From an uncultured Bacteroidota bacterium (GTDB lineage Bacteria > Bacteroidota > Bacteroidia > AKYH767-A > OLB10): a stretch of DNA of 64,000 nucleotides. The notes under the pieces were generated by a model. It was not told the origin of the DNA. It saw only the letters and a list, made by a program, of their open reading frames with translations, and ran no database searches. Of the stretch, positions 9,168-17,834 are shown piece after piece. The position numbers were made by a program, and so were the translations under genes. The stretch covers positions 1-64,000 of the forward strand of contig CAADHD010000029.1 of assembly GCA_900696575.1 (NCBI GenBank), given 5' to 3'. Position 1 is the stretch's first letter. Each line of letters opens with the position of its first letter.

Positions 9168-10022
9168 GTGAAGTTTTCAAAAATTCCCTCCCTGATTAAC
9201 TGTAACGGACGGCTGCTTTCCTTCTCGCCTCCTGTTGTGATGGGAATTCTGAACCTTACACCTGATTCTTTTTTTGACGGAGGCAAATTTACAGATATGC
9301 GCAGGATGCTGAGCCATACCGCTGAAATGATAAAACAAGGTGCTGCCATTATTGATATCGGGGCGCAGAGCACCCGCCCCGGTGCAAAGTTTATCAGCGA
9401 GAAGGAAGAACTGAAACGGTTGATTCCGGCACTTGAAATTCTTGTAAAAAAATTTCCGGATATAATTTTTTCGGCAGATACATTCCGCTCATCGGTTGCC
9501 AAGGCAGCCGTTGAAGCAGGTGCACACATTGTCAATGATATTTCCGGAGGAACTTTGGATAAGAAAATGTACAAGGCAGCCGGTAAACTGTGCGTACCCT
9601 ACATCCTGATGCACCTCAAAGGCACGCCTCAAACCATGCAGCAGAATCCGCATTATAAAAATGTGGTTACCGAAGTGATTGATTTTTTACAAAAGAGAAT
9701 TTACCGGTTGCGTAATGAAGGGGTGAAAGACCTAATCATTGATCCCGGCTTTGGATTCGGAAAAACATTGCAACACAATCTCGAATTACTGAATCATCTT
9801 TCGGAAATCAGATTGATAACAGGCTGCCCGTTGCTGGCAGGTATCAGCCGTAAATCAATGATTAACAAAATACTCGGAACTACTCCTGCGGATGCGCTTA
9901 ACGGCACAACCGTAATGAATACCATTGCTTTATTAAAAGGAGCAGATATTTTAAGAGTGCATGATGTGAAAGAAGCGGTTCAAGCAGTAAAAATTTGTCA
10001 CTCAGTGCCGGAAACAACATAA
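9168..10022 (+). CDS. folP: Dihydropteroate synthase
   Basis: FolP joins p-aminobenzoate to dihydropterin pyrophosphate in folate synthesis and is the sulfonamide target. The signature VMGILNLTPDSFFDGG lies at residues 24-39, followed by DIGAQSTRPGA (63-73), DTFRSSVAKAA, NDISGG, LMHLKGTPQTMQ, DPGFGFGK and AGISRKSMI, the usual TIM-barrel loop order. The length of 284 is normal. The start is a GTG at 9168; no in-frame ATG precedes the first conserved motif. A lipoprotein gene begins directly after its stop codon. A possible -7 box (TATCTTTG, 9084-9091) lies inside the divergent DUF1599 gene. Confidence 0.95.
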   Translation: MKFSKIPSLINCNGRLLSFSPPVVMGILNLTPDSFFDGGKFTDMRRMLSHTAEMIKQGAAIIDIGAQSTRPGAKFISEKEELKRLIPALEILVKKFPDIIFSADTFRSSVAKAAVEAGAHIVNDISGGTLDKKMYKAAGKLCVPYILMHLKGTPQTMQQNPHYKNVVTEVIDFLQKRIYRLRNEGVKDLIIDPGFGFGKTLQHNLELLNHLSEIRLITGCPLLAGISRKSMINKILGTTPADALNGTTVMNTIALLKGADILRVHDVKEAVQAVKICHSVPETT

Positions 10023-10556
10023 ATGATAAACAGTAAACTCACGCTTTCATTTCTCTTTGTCCTCACTTGGGCCTCCTGTAACTGCAATTGCAAGAATCAA
10101 AGTACAACTGCCGATGAATTAAAAATTGCTGCCATGCTCGATTCGCTGAATACGGCAGCAGCGCAAGCCGACTTTTCGCGTTACTTTTCCTTTTATGCCG
10201 ATGATGCCGTCTTTATGGGTACTGATGCCACTGAACGATGGAACAAGAAAAGTTTTATGGAATGGTCAAAGCCTTACTTCGACCGCGGCAAGGCATGGAG
10301 CTTTACGGCAGTGAAAAGAAACATCCTGTTTGATGAGTCAGGGAAAATGGCATGGTTTGATGAGTTGCTCGATACACAGATGAAAATATGTGGTGGTTCG
10401 GGGGTAGTGGTAAAAAAAGGAAATGATTGGAAGATTAAGCAATACGTACTCAGCATAACCATTCCGAACAGCGTTGCGGATTCCATCATTTCCGTTAAAA
10501 GTGCAGAAGAGGATTCGTTGCTTAAAGCATGGGGCCAACACAGCTCAAATCAATAA
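10023..10556 (+). CDS. NTF2-like (SnoaL/DUF4440-type) lipoprotein
   Basis: A 177-residue predicted lipoprotein: a hydrophobic leader (KLTLSFLFVLTWASC) with the acceptor cysteine near residue 19 in a Cys-rich CNCNC stretch. The mature part fits an NTF2/SnoaL-like cone: a helix with MLDSLNTAAAQADFSRYFSFYADDAVFMGTD, then a WNKKSFMEWSKPYF helix and beta strands ending DWKIKQYVLSITIPN. Members of this fold bind small ligands or act as isomerases; no specific activity can be assigned. It starts immediately after the folP stop codon and is probably cotranscribed. Confidence 0.75.
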   Translation: MINSKLTLSFLFVLTWASCNCNCKNQSTTADELKIAAMLDSLNTAAAQADFSRYFSFYADDAVFMGTDATERWNKKSFMEWSKPYFDRGKAWSFTAVKRNILFDESGKMAWFDELLDTQMKICGGSGVVVKKGNDWKIKQYVLSITIPNSVADSIISVKSAEEDSLLKAWGQHSSNQ

Positions 10557-10653
10557 TTTCAGAAATACTTTCGTTACGAACTACCTGATCAGAACTCCCG
10601 ACTCGCAACTACTTACTCCCCATTATACACTATTTTCGCCATGCAAAATAAAA

Positions 10654-13600
10654 ATGCGCTTTTTACCCATGAGGCTTAATTTTTCAATCCTTGCTTTGCT
10701 TGTTTCGTTACAGTCGTCCGCTCAGTTTTATCAGGGCATGACCCAGTCGTTTGGCAAAAACCGGGTGCAGTACAACGATTTTCTGTGGAATTTTTATCGC
10801 TTTAAGAATGTTGATGTTTACTTCTACCTTGGCGGTAATGAGTTAGCCGGTTTTATAGGCAAGACGGCAGATGAAGATATGGGTGATATCGAGCGCATGT
10901 TCGATTACAAAATATCGGGCCGCCTGCAGGTAATGGTATTTAACCGCATGAGTGATATGAAGCAAACCAACATCGGACTTGAAACAGATGAAATGGAAAA
11001 CGGAAACATAGGCGGAGTAACAAGGGTTATCGGCAATAAAGTTCTTATCTGTTTCGATGGTGACCATAACAACCTCCGTAGCGCTTTCCGTGCCGGTGTT
11101 TCGCGCGTGCTGCTTGAACAACTCATGTATGGCGGCAACATTAAAGACCGTATTCAGAGCTCTGTATTGCTTCACCTTCCTTACTGGTATGCCGAAGGAT
11201 TGGCTGCTTATGTAGGCTACGGATTTGATGCAGAGATGGATAATAAACTCCGTGACGGCTTCCTAAGCAAGCGTTATCTTAAGTTTAACCGCATGACCGA
11301 AGAAAATGAACTGCTGGCCGGCATCAGCATGTGGCATTATATTGCTGAAACCTACGGACAAACGGCCATTGCCAATCTGCTTTACTTAACACGCATCAAT
11401 AAAAACATTGAAAGCGGCATCAGTTATGTGCTTGGCATTTCGCTCAAACAACTGGCAGCCGACTGGAGCAGCTTTTATCAGAAGCGTTACATGCAGGATG
11501 AACGTAGCCGGCATCAGCCTGCAGGGCAAACCGTTAATGTAAAAATGAAAAAGAAGCACATCCTTACACAGGCAAAGCTCAGCCCCGATGCCGGAACCAT
11601 TGCGTATGTAACCAACGATCTTGGCCGCTACCGTGTGTTCCTTTATGATATGGCTGCCGGTAAAAGCAGAAGAATTAAAAAAGGTGGATTAAAGAGCATT
11701 GAGTTTGAGAATGACATGAGCTTTCCGTTGATTCAATGGCATCCGTCAGGAAGAACTCTTACTATTATTTATGAGAACAAAGGCAATGTATGGTTGGATA
11801 ATTACAACCTCAGCGAAAAGAAATTAGAGAAGAATAAATTCTTTTATTATGAAAAAGTAACCTCATTCAGTTACAGCGATGATGGCAACAGCATGGCTAT
11901 TACCGGTGTGCAGAAAGGCCAGAGCGATGTGTTTGTTTTCAATGTGCGTGCCCGCACTTCGCAGAACATAACCAATGATTTGTTTGATGACTCAGATGCC
12001 CGATTCATGCCCGGTAATAAGTTCATTGTGTTTTCTTCCAATCGCCCTTCAGATTCTTTAAGAAGCGAATTATTCAAAGACACTCCGCCTCTGAAGTATT
12101 ATGATTTGTTCCTGTATGATTACTACGGAAGAAGCGAAGTACTTAAACGCATCAGCCAAACCGAACAAGCCAATGAATTTCAACCGCTGCCAATAAGTCC
12201 GTCATCGCTCGTATATCTTTCTGATCGCAACGGAATCTTTAACACTTATTTTGCCGGCATTGACAGTGTGTTGTCTTTTGTTGATACCACCGAACATTAC
12301 CGCTACATCATCCGCGAGCAGCCTCATTCCAACTTTTCGCGCAACATTGACCATCATGACCTGAACTTTAAAAAGACACGCTACCTGCAAACACGGCTGA
12401 TGAACCGCAGGCATGAATTTATCCTTTCGCCTAATCCGTTCAGCGATACCCTTGCTTTAAAAAATATCGAACCTGAGCCTACTCAGTTTGCCTTGCTGAA
12501 AAGAAAAACCATTCCGAAATTCAAGTCAGCACAGGTGGTTACCCGGCCCGAATCGGAAATAATCCAAAAAGATATTCCGGCTGATACCATAGCCAAACCA
12601 AAGACTGATAAAATTGACATCAATAACTATGTTTTTCAGAGTGAATTTCAGCGGAAAAAACCTCCTGTTGATTCCACTGCGGTTTCTAAAACCGATTCGC
12701 TTCCGGCTATTTTTCCTCTTGCCCCTTCTCAACCTGCTGATACTTCCTTCCGTTTACCTAAACGCAGAAATTACGACCCTGTTTTTTCTGCCAATTATTT
12801 TGTTGCCCAGCTCGATAACAGTTTGCTCAATGCCACTTACCAGACCTTTACCGGTGGCGCTGTCTATTTCGACCCGGGGTTAACAGGCCTTTTCAAAATT
12901 GGCATTTCTGATTTGATGAACGATTATAAAATCACTGCAGGCTTTAAACTTTCAGGCGACCTGAACAGCAATGAGTACCTCCTCGTTTTTGATGATTTAA
13001 AAAGAAGAATTGACAAGCAGTATGTTTTTTTCAGGCAGGCAAGAGAGTTTTCTATCGGGCCATTCTTTCTCAAAGTGCATACTCATGAATTTAAATACCG
13101 GCTGGGGTTCCCTCTTAATGAAACTACCTCCATCCGCGGAACGGCTGCTTACCGCCACGACCGGACAGTGGTAAAATCAACTGACATTATTCCGCTTCAG
13201 ATTCAGAATTTTTATGAAAACTGGGCAAGCCTGAAAGCAGAGTTTGTTTATGACAACACCATTAAACGCGGATTAAATCTGCACAATGGCACACGATTGA
13301 AAGTTTTTACCGAAGGCTTCCGCCAGGTGGATGAATCAAAAACCTTTATGGGAGTGGTTGGGGTTGACATCAGGCATTACCTCAAACTGCACCGGCAGAT
13401 TATCTGGGCTAACCGTTTTGCTGCCAGCACTTCTTTTGGCAATCTCAAACTGATTTACTACCTCGGCTCGGTTGACAACACCTTTGTTCCTACCAATAAT
13501 TTCAACTACGACATCAGCATTGACTTCTCGCAGAACTATGCTTTTCAGACATTGGGATCGCCCATGCGCGGCTTTATTCAGAACATCCGCAACGGAAACA

Positions 13601-13956
13601 GCTTTGCCCTGATCAACTCCGAAATCCGTGTGCCGCTATTTCAATACCTACTGCAACGCCCGATACGCAGCGACCTGATCCGCAATTTCCAGGTTGTGGG
13701 TTTTGGCGATGCGGGTACAGCCTGGACCGGCTGGGATCCTTACGGTAAAGACAATTCGCTGAACACACAAACCATTTCAGGAAATCCAATTACCATTATT
13801 CTTCAAAAGCAGATTGAGCCGATTGTTGGCGGTTTCGGATTCGGATTACGAAGCCGTATTCTTGGTTACTTCCTTAAAGCCGATTGGGCATGGGGCATTG
13901 AAGACCGCAAACTGAACGACCGAATTTTCTACCTGTCTCTCGGCCTTGATTTTTAA
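10654..13956 (+). CDS. Large outer-membrane protein: inactive peptidase-MA-like domain, TolB-like propeller, C-terminal barrel
   Basis: About 1100 residues. I start at MRFLPMRLNF (10654): a signal peptide ending SSAQ follows, whereas the frame upstream to 10474 overlaps the previous gene in another phase. After the leader, about residues 20-280 resemble a peptidase-MA-like gluzincin domain (LPYWYAEGLAAYVGYG), but the HExxH zinc helix is replaced by AGVSRVLLEQ, so it is probably not an active peptidase. Next come WD40/PD40-type propeller blades (LSPDAGTIAYVTNDLG, WHPSGRTLTIIYENKG, SYSDDGNSMAITG, DARFMPGNKFIVFSSNRP). The last 350 residues or so are beta-barrel-like, with GFGDAGTAWTG recalling Omp85/surface-antigen barrels and a terminal FYLSLGLDF. 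Role unknown. Confidence 0.75.
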   Translation: MRFLPMRLNFSILALLVSLQSSAQFYQGMTQSFGKNRVQYNDFLWNFYRFKNVDVYFYLGGNELAGFIGKTADEDMGDIERMFDYKISGRLQVMVFNRMSDMKQTNIGLETDEMENGNIGGVTRVIGNKVLICFDGDHNNLRSAFRAGVSRVLLEQLMYGGNIKDRIQSSVLLHLPYWYAEGLAAYVGYGFDAEMDNKLRDGFLSKRYLKFNRMTEENELLAGISMWHYIAETYGQTAIANLLYLTRINKNIESGISYVLGISLKQLAADWSSFYQKRYMQDERSRHQPAGQTVNVKMKKKHILTQAKLSPDAGTIAYVTNDLGRYRVFLYDMAAGKSRRIKKGGLKSIEFENDMSFPLIQWHPSGRTLTIIYENKGNVWLDNYNLSEKKLEKNKFFYYEKVTSFSYSDDGNSMAITGVQKGQSDVFVFNVRARTSQNITNDLFDDSDARFMPGNKFIVFSSNRPSDSLRSELFKDTPPLKYYDLFLYDYYGRSEVLKRISQTEQANEFQPLPISPSSLVYLSDRNGIFNTYFAGIDSVLSFVDTTEHYRYIIREQPHSNFSRNIDHHDLNFKKTRYLQTRLMNRRHEFILSPNPFSDTLALKNIEPEPTQFALLKRKTIPKFKSAQVVTRPESEIIQKDIPADTIAKPKTDKIDINNYVFQSEFQRKKPPVDSTAVSKTDSLPAIFPLAPSQPADTSFRLPKRRNYDPVFSANYFVAQLDNSLLNATYQTFTGGAVYFDPGLTGLFKIGISDLMNDYKITAGFKLSGDLNSNEYLLVFDDLKRRIDKQYVFFRQAREFSIGPFFLKVHTHEFKYRLGFPLNETTSIRGTAAYRHDRTVVKSTDIIPLQIQNFYENWASLKAEFVYDNTIKRGLNLHNGTRLKVFTEGFRQVDESKTFMGVVGVDIRHYLKLHRQIIWANRFAASTSFGNLKLIYYLGSVDNTFVPTNNFNYDISIDFSQNYAFQTLGSPMRGFIQNIRNGNSFALINSEIRVPLFQYLLQRPIRSDLIRNFQVVGFGDAGTAWTGWDPYGKDNSLNTQTISGNPITIILQKQIEPIVGGFGFGLRSRILGYFLKADWAWGIEDRKLNDRIFYLSLGLDF

Positions 13957-13968
13957 TCATCATCCCTA

Positions 13969-15156
13969 ATGAAACCTGACCTTTTTAAAGCCAAAGCTGC
14001 TGACCTGCATCATCAAATCATTGCCTGGCGAAGACACATCCATGCCAATCCTGAACTTTCCTTTCAGGAGTTTAATACGGCAGCTTATGTTGAAACCATG
14101 CTGGGCGAAATGGGAATAGCTTCACAACGCCTGGCCGAAACGGGAATAGTGGCTCTTGTAAAAGGAAGTAGTGATAATGGCAGAACCATTGCGCTGCGTG
14201 CCGACATGGATGCCCTTCCGATTACCGAAGCTAATGAGGTTGATTACAAATCAAAAATAGAAGGAGTTATGCATGCCTGCGGTCATGATGTGCATACTTC
14301 CTGTTTACTGGGCGCTGCTTATATTTTGCATGAAACGCGTGAACATTGGAAGGGAGAAGTAAAATTTATTTTTCAGCCAGGAGAAGAAAAACTTCCCGGA
14401 GGCGCTTCGCTGATGATTAATGAAGGCGTGTTAACCAACCCTGCACCCGAAGCCATCATAGGGCAGCATGTTATGCCGTTTATCGAAACAGGGAAGGCAG
14501 GTTTCCGCAGCGGAATTTACATGGCCAGTACCGATGAAATTTACCTGACCATTAAAGGTAAAGGCGGCCATGGCGCCATGCCTCATCTCAACATTGATCC
14601 GGTGGCCATCTCAGCTCAGTTGATTACAGCTCTGCAACAAGTGATTTCGCGAAATGCAAACCCTACTGTCCCCAGTGTGCTCTCTTTCGGAAAAGTAATT
14701 GCCAATGGCGCAACCAATGTAATTCCAGACCAGGTTTACATGGAAGGTACTTTCAGAACAATGGATGAAAACTGGAGGGCGCGTGCGCATGAGTGTATAA
14801 AGGAAATTGTCAATTCCGTTTGCAGTATGTATGGAGCAACGGCTGTACTTGAAATAAGAAAAGGTTATCCTGTTTTGAATAATGATGAAGTGCTTACCAC
14901 TCATGCACGAAAGGTTGCTGTAGAATATCTCGGACAGGAAAACATTGTTGACCTTGATTTATGGATGGCTGCCGAAGACTTTGCTTTTTATTCGCATAAG
15001 ATACCGGCCTGCTTTTACCGCCTCGGAACCGGGAATAAAGAAAAGGGAATTACCTCATCAGTGCATACACCAACTTTTAACATTGATGAAAATGCATTGC
15101 CCATAGGAGCAGGCTTGATGGCCTGGATGGCCGTCAGCTTTCTGGAACGCCCTTAA
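13969..15156 (+). CDS. M20-family amidohydrolase (N-acyl amino acid / hippurate hydrolase type)
   Basis: A 395-residue zinc or manganese amidohydrolase of the M20D/AmhX-HipO group, which releases acyl groups from N-acyl amino acids. Visible metal ligands and catalytic residues: RADMDALPI (78-86), HACGHDVH (102-109), the general-base pair GEEKLPGG (138-145, Glu139/Glu140), IIGQHVMP (His166), and a late HxPxF-type SVHTPTFNIDE. A dimerisation or lid domain lies between about residues 180 and 290 (IKGKGGHGAMPH). No signal peptide, so cytoplasmic. The 3' end overlaps the convergent purN gene by 23 bp. The exact substrate is unknown. Confidence 0.9.
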   Translation: MKPDLFKAKAADLHHQIIAWRRHIHANPELSFQEFNTAAYVETMLGEMGIASQRLAETGIVALVKGSSDNGRTIALRADMDALPITEANEVDYKSKIEGVMHACGHDVHTSCLLGAAYILHETREHWKGEVKFIFQPGEEKLPGGASLMINEGVLTNPAPEAIIGQHVMPFIETGKAGFRSGIYMASTDEIYLTIKGKGGHGAMPHLNIDPVAISAQLITALQQVISRNANPTVPSVLSFGKVIANGATNVIPDQVYMEGTFRTMDENWRARAHECIKEIVNSVCSMYGATAVLEIRKGYPVLNNDEVLTTHARKVAVEYLGQENIVDLDLWMAAEDFAFYSHKIPACFYRLGTGNKEKGITSSVHTPTFNIDENALPIGAGLMAWMAVSFLERP

Positions 15157-15712
15157 GGAGTTTGTCTATTACTTCAGGATAATACTTCCATTCAAGTTCG
15201 CGGATTTTTTTCTGCAGGGATTCAGAAGTCTCGTCCGCCTCAACAGGTATGGATTTCTGAAAAATAATTTCACCATCATCATAATGCTCGTTCACAAAAT
15301 GAATCGTAATTCCTGATTCTTTAACACCGGAACGAATAACTGCTTCGTGTACCTTCTTGCCATACATGCCCTTTCCGCCAAAAAAAGGTAAAAGGGCAGG
15401 GTGGAGGTTGATTATTTTTTGGGGATATTGTTCAATCACTTCACCTGGAATTTTGCGTAAGTAACCCGCCAATACAATCAAGTGAATGTCTGATTGTTTC
15501 AACACATCATTCATCTTTTTTCCGGAAAGGACTTCATCAGCACTCAATACATGCACCGGAACATGCAGTCGTTTGGCTTTTTCAATTACAGGAGCCTCTG
15601 CTTTATCGCTTACTACCATTACCACTCTTGCCATGGGATGGTTCTGAAAATGGCGAATCAGGTTTTCGGCATTCGTTCCTTCTCCTGAAGCAAAAACGGC
15701 AAGGCGGGTCAT
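15134..15712 (-). CDS. purN: Phosphoribosylglycinamide formyltransferase PurN
   Basis: PurN transfers a formyl group from 10-formyl-tetrahydrofolate to GAR in purine synthesis. The 192-residue length fits. Landmarks are the N-terminal FASGEGTNAENLI phosphate loop, VLAGYLRKIP, the catalytic NLHPALLPFFGGKGMYG block (Asn and His), and HYDDGEIIFQK carrying the catalytic Asp. It overlaps the amidohydrolase gene tail to tail and diverges from the cystathionine synthase gene. It duplicates the step catalysed by PurT about 14 kb away but uses a different formyl donor. Confidence 0.94.
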   Translation of the reverse strand: MTRLAVFASGEGTNAENLIRHFQNHPMARVVMVVSDKAEAPVIEKAKRLHVPVHVLSADEVLSGKKMNDVLKQSDIHLIVLAGYLRKIPGEVIEQYPQKIINLHPALLPFFGGKGMYGKKVHEAVIRSGVKESGITIHFVNEHYDDGEIIFQKSIPVEADETSESLQKKIRELEWKYYPEVIDKLLKGVPES

Positions 15713-15810
15713 GGTAGCGGCAAAGAAAAGGGGGAATGTTGTTTTAAAAGTAAAGATTCAGAAGAAATTCCGGCTTTGTTTTTTAAAATTCCCACAGTCA
15801 TAAATTGATT

Positions 15811-15818
15811 TACCTTAG
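15811..15818 (+). promoter_or_regulatory. Possible -7 box TACCTTAG before the cystathionine gene
   Basis: One mismatch from TAnnTTTG, 17 nt before the ATG at 15836, the spacing seen for several other genes here. Confidence 0.3.
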
Positions 15819-15835
15819 CCGCTGATTTTTCAGCT

Positions 15836-16975
15836 ATGGAATTTGCCACACGCGCCATTCATGCCGGTCAGGAACCCGATCCGGTTACCGGGGCTATTAT
15901 GACTCCCATTTATCAGACTTCAACCTATGTGCAGGAATCGCCAGGCAAGCATAAAGGCTATGCTTATGCCCGCGGAAAAAATCCTACACGTACTGCCCTT
16001 GAACAATGCATTGCCTCACTCGAAAATGCCCGCCACGGTTTATGTTTTTCCAGCGGAATGGGTGCCAGCGATGCCATTATCAAGCTTCTTAACCCGGGCG
16101 ATGAAGTTATTGCTACTTATGATTTATATGGCGGCTCTTACCGTATGTTTATGCAGGTGTTTGCACGCATGGGCATCAAGTTTCATTTTACGGATATGGC
16201 TATTGCAGAAAACATGATTCCGTTAATTAACAGGAACACAAAGATGCTTTGGGTGGAAACGCCTACCAACCCGATGATGAACATTATTGACATTGAAGCC
16301 TGCGCGCAGATAGCCAAAAAGAATAATTTGCTTCTTACAGTAGATAATACCTTTGCTTCTCCTTATCTGCAGAATCCGCTGAATCTCGGAGCGGATATGG
16401 TAATGCACTCGGTTACCAAATACCTTGGCGGGCACAGCGATGTGGTTATGGGCGCTGTTTGTACCAACGATGATAAATTACATGAGAAGTTGGCATTCAT
16501 TCACAATGCATGCGGTGCTACTCCGGGTCCGATGGATTCTTTTCTTGTATTACGCGGAATTAAAACCTTGCATGTGCGCATGGAAAGGCATTGCAGCAAC
16601 GGAAAAGCGATTGCAAACTTTTTACGTTCACATCCTAAAGTGGATAATGTTTTCTGGCCGGGTTTTGAAGACCATCCCAATCATGCTGTTGCCAAAAAGC
16701 AAATGCGCGATTTCGGGGGAATGATTTCGTTTACGTTGAAAGGAAACAAACTGGAAGAAGCATTTCATTTGGCTTCAAAAACAAAAGTATTTTCACTGGC
16801 CGAATCGCTTGGCGGTGTAGAATCGCTCATAGGCCATCCTGCTACCATGACCCATGCTTCCATACCGAAAGCAGAGCGCGAAAAAGCAGGGGTTACCGAT
16901 TCGCTGCTCCGACTCAGTGTAGGTATTGAAGACGTCAGCGATCTGATTGCTGATTTGAAACAAGCATTGAACTAA
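15836..16975 (+). CDS. Cystathionine gamma-synthase / gamma-lyase family PLP enzyme
   Basis: A 379-residue PLP-dependent trans-sulfuration enzyme of the Cys/Met metabolism family. The PLP lysine is in HSVTKYLGGHSD (Lys195); other landmarks are TPIYQTSTYV (23-32), the SSGMGA phosphate loop (72-77), ETPTNPMMNIID (141-152), DNTFASPY (170-177) and the C-terminal SLGGVESLIGHPATMTHAS, which binds the substrate carboxylate. Sequence alone does not separate the synthase (cystathionine from an activated homoserine and cysteine) from the lyase. Its ATG is 10 nt after an in-frame stop and it is followed after 6 nt by the TrkA-type gene, so the two are probably cotranscribed. Confidence 0.9.
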   Translation: MEFATRAIHAGQEPDPVTGAIMTPIYQTSTYVQESPGKHKGYAYARGKNPTRTALEQCIASLENARHGLCFSSGMGASDAIIKLLNPGDEVIATYDLYGGSYRMFMQVFARMGIKFHFTDMAIAENMIPLINRNTKMLWVETPTNPMMNIIDIEACAQIAKKNNLLLTVDNTFASPYLQNPLNLGADMVMHSVTKYLGGHSDVVMGAVCTNDDKLHEKLAFIHNACGATPGPMDSFLVLRGIKTLHVRMERHCSNGKAIANFLRSHPKVDNVFWPGFEDHPNHAVAKKQMRDFGGMISFTLKGNKLEEAFHLASKTKVFSLAESLGGVESLIGHPATMTHASIPKAEREKAGVTDSLLRLSVGIEDVSDLIADLKQALN

Positions 16976-16981
16976 AAAAGT

Positions 16982-17677
16982 ATGGCAGAAAATAAATTTG
17001 CAGTAATAGGACTTGGGCAATTCGGAACGGCCATTGCCCGCACTTTGGCACAACGTGGCGCTGAAGTTATTGCCATTGATAACAATCCTGATTATGTGGA
17101 TGATTTGAAGGATGATGTGGCAGTTGCCGTTTGCCTGGATGCTACCGATGTAAAAGCTTTAAGAGCGCAGAATGTGCATGAGGTGGATGCAATTGTGGTT
17201 GCCATTGGCGAAAATTTTGAAGCGCTCCTGCTCTGCGTAGTCTTACTGATGGAAATGAAAGTGCCGCGTATCATTGCCCGTGCTAACGGGAAACATCAGC
17301 GCATGATTCTTGAAAAAATCGGAGTAACGGAAATCCTTTCTCCTGAAAATGATGTAGGCTTGGCCGTTGCCGAAAGGCTTATTAACCCCACCATCCTTAC
17401 CACCCTGATGCTTCCGGATAATTACGAAATTGTCGAAGTGCGTACTCCGCGAACAATGATTAACCGTTCGCTTCATGACATTGGCCTGCGTACCAAATAC
17501 AACCTCAACCTGATAACAATTAAACGCGCTTTTGATAATGAAATCAATGGCGAAAAAATGGTAGAACAACACATTCTCGGTGTTCCTGCTCCTGAAACTG
17601 TCCTGCTTGAAACGGATACCATTCTGGTGTTTGGGTTGGTGAATGACATTGAGCGCTTTATTGAAATAAATAAATAG
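16982..17677 (+). CDS. TrkA/KtrA-type potassium channel regulatory subunit (RCK)
   Basis: A 231-residue cytoplasmic RCK protein that gates Trk/Ktr potassium transporters in response to NAD(H) or ATP. The Rossmann loop GLGQFGTAIARTL lies at residues 10-22 and the ribose-binding acidic residue in AIDNNPDYV; the TrkA-C domain runs from about residue 140 (EIVEVRTPRTMINRSLHDIGL). No membrane partner (ktrB/trkH) is present nearby, so it must act with a transporter encoded elsewhere. It lies 6 nt downstream of the cystathionine gene. Confidence 0.9.
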   Translation: MAENKFAVIGLGQFGTAIARTLAQRGAEVIAIDNNPDYVDDLKDDVAVAVCLDATDVKALRAQNVHEVDAIVVAIGENFEALLLCVVLLMEMKVPRIIARANGKHQRMILEKIGVTEILSPENDVGLAVAERLINPTILTTLMLPDNYEIVEVRTPRTMINRSLHDIGLRTKYNLNLITIKRAFDNEINGEKMVEQHILGVPAPETVLLETDTILVFGLVNDIERFIEINK

Positions 17678-17714
17678 CACGTAAGAATCTGACAGTTGCG
17701 GAAACCTGTCGTAT

Positions 17715-17733
17715 CAGAACCGGCTTCTGTTTT
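17715..17733 (+). terminator. Weak hairpin with U-run after the TrkA-type gene
   Basis: A 5-bp stem (CAGAA/TTCTG) with a 5-nt loop is followed by TTTT. It is short, so only a weak candidate terminator. Confidence 0.3.
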
Positions 17734-17807
17734 GCACTTACTTATGTACTTTTTAAAGAATATCTTTTTTAAAGCCGGATGAATTAGCGAACCTGCTCTA
17801 CAAAGAG

Positions 17808-17815
17808 TAAGTTTG
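17808..17815 (+). promoter_or_regulatory. -7 box TAAGTTTG of the GDSL gene
   Basis: Exact TAnnTTTG match ending 19 nt before the ATG at 17835. Confidence 0.5.
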
Positions 17816-17834
17816 ACGCTCAAATCTTATAGTC

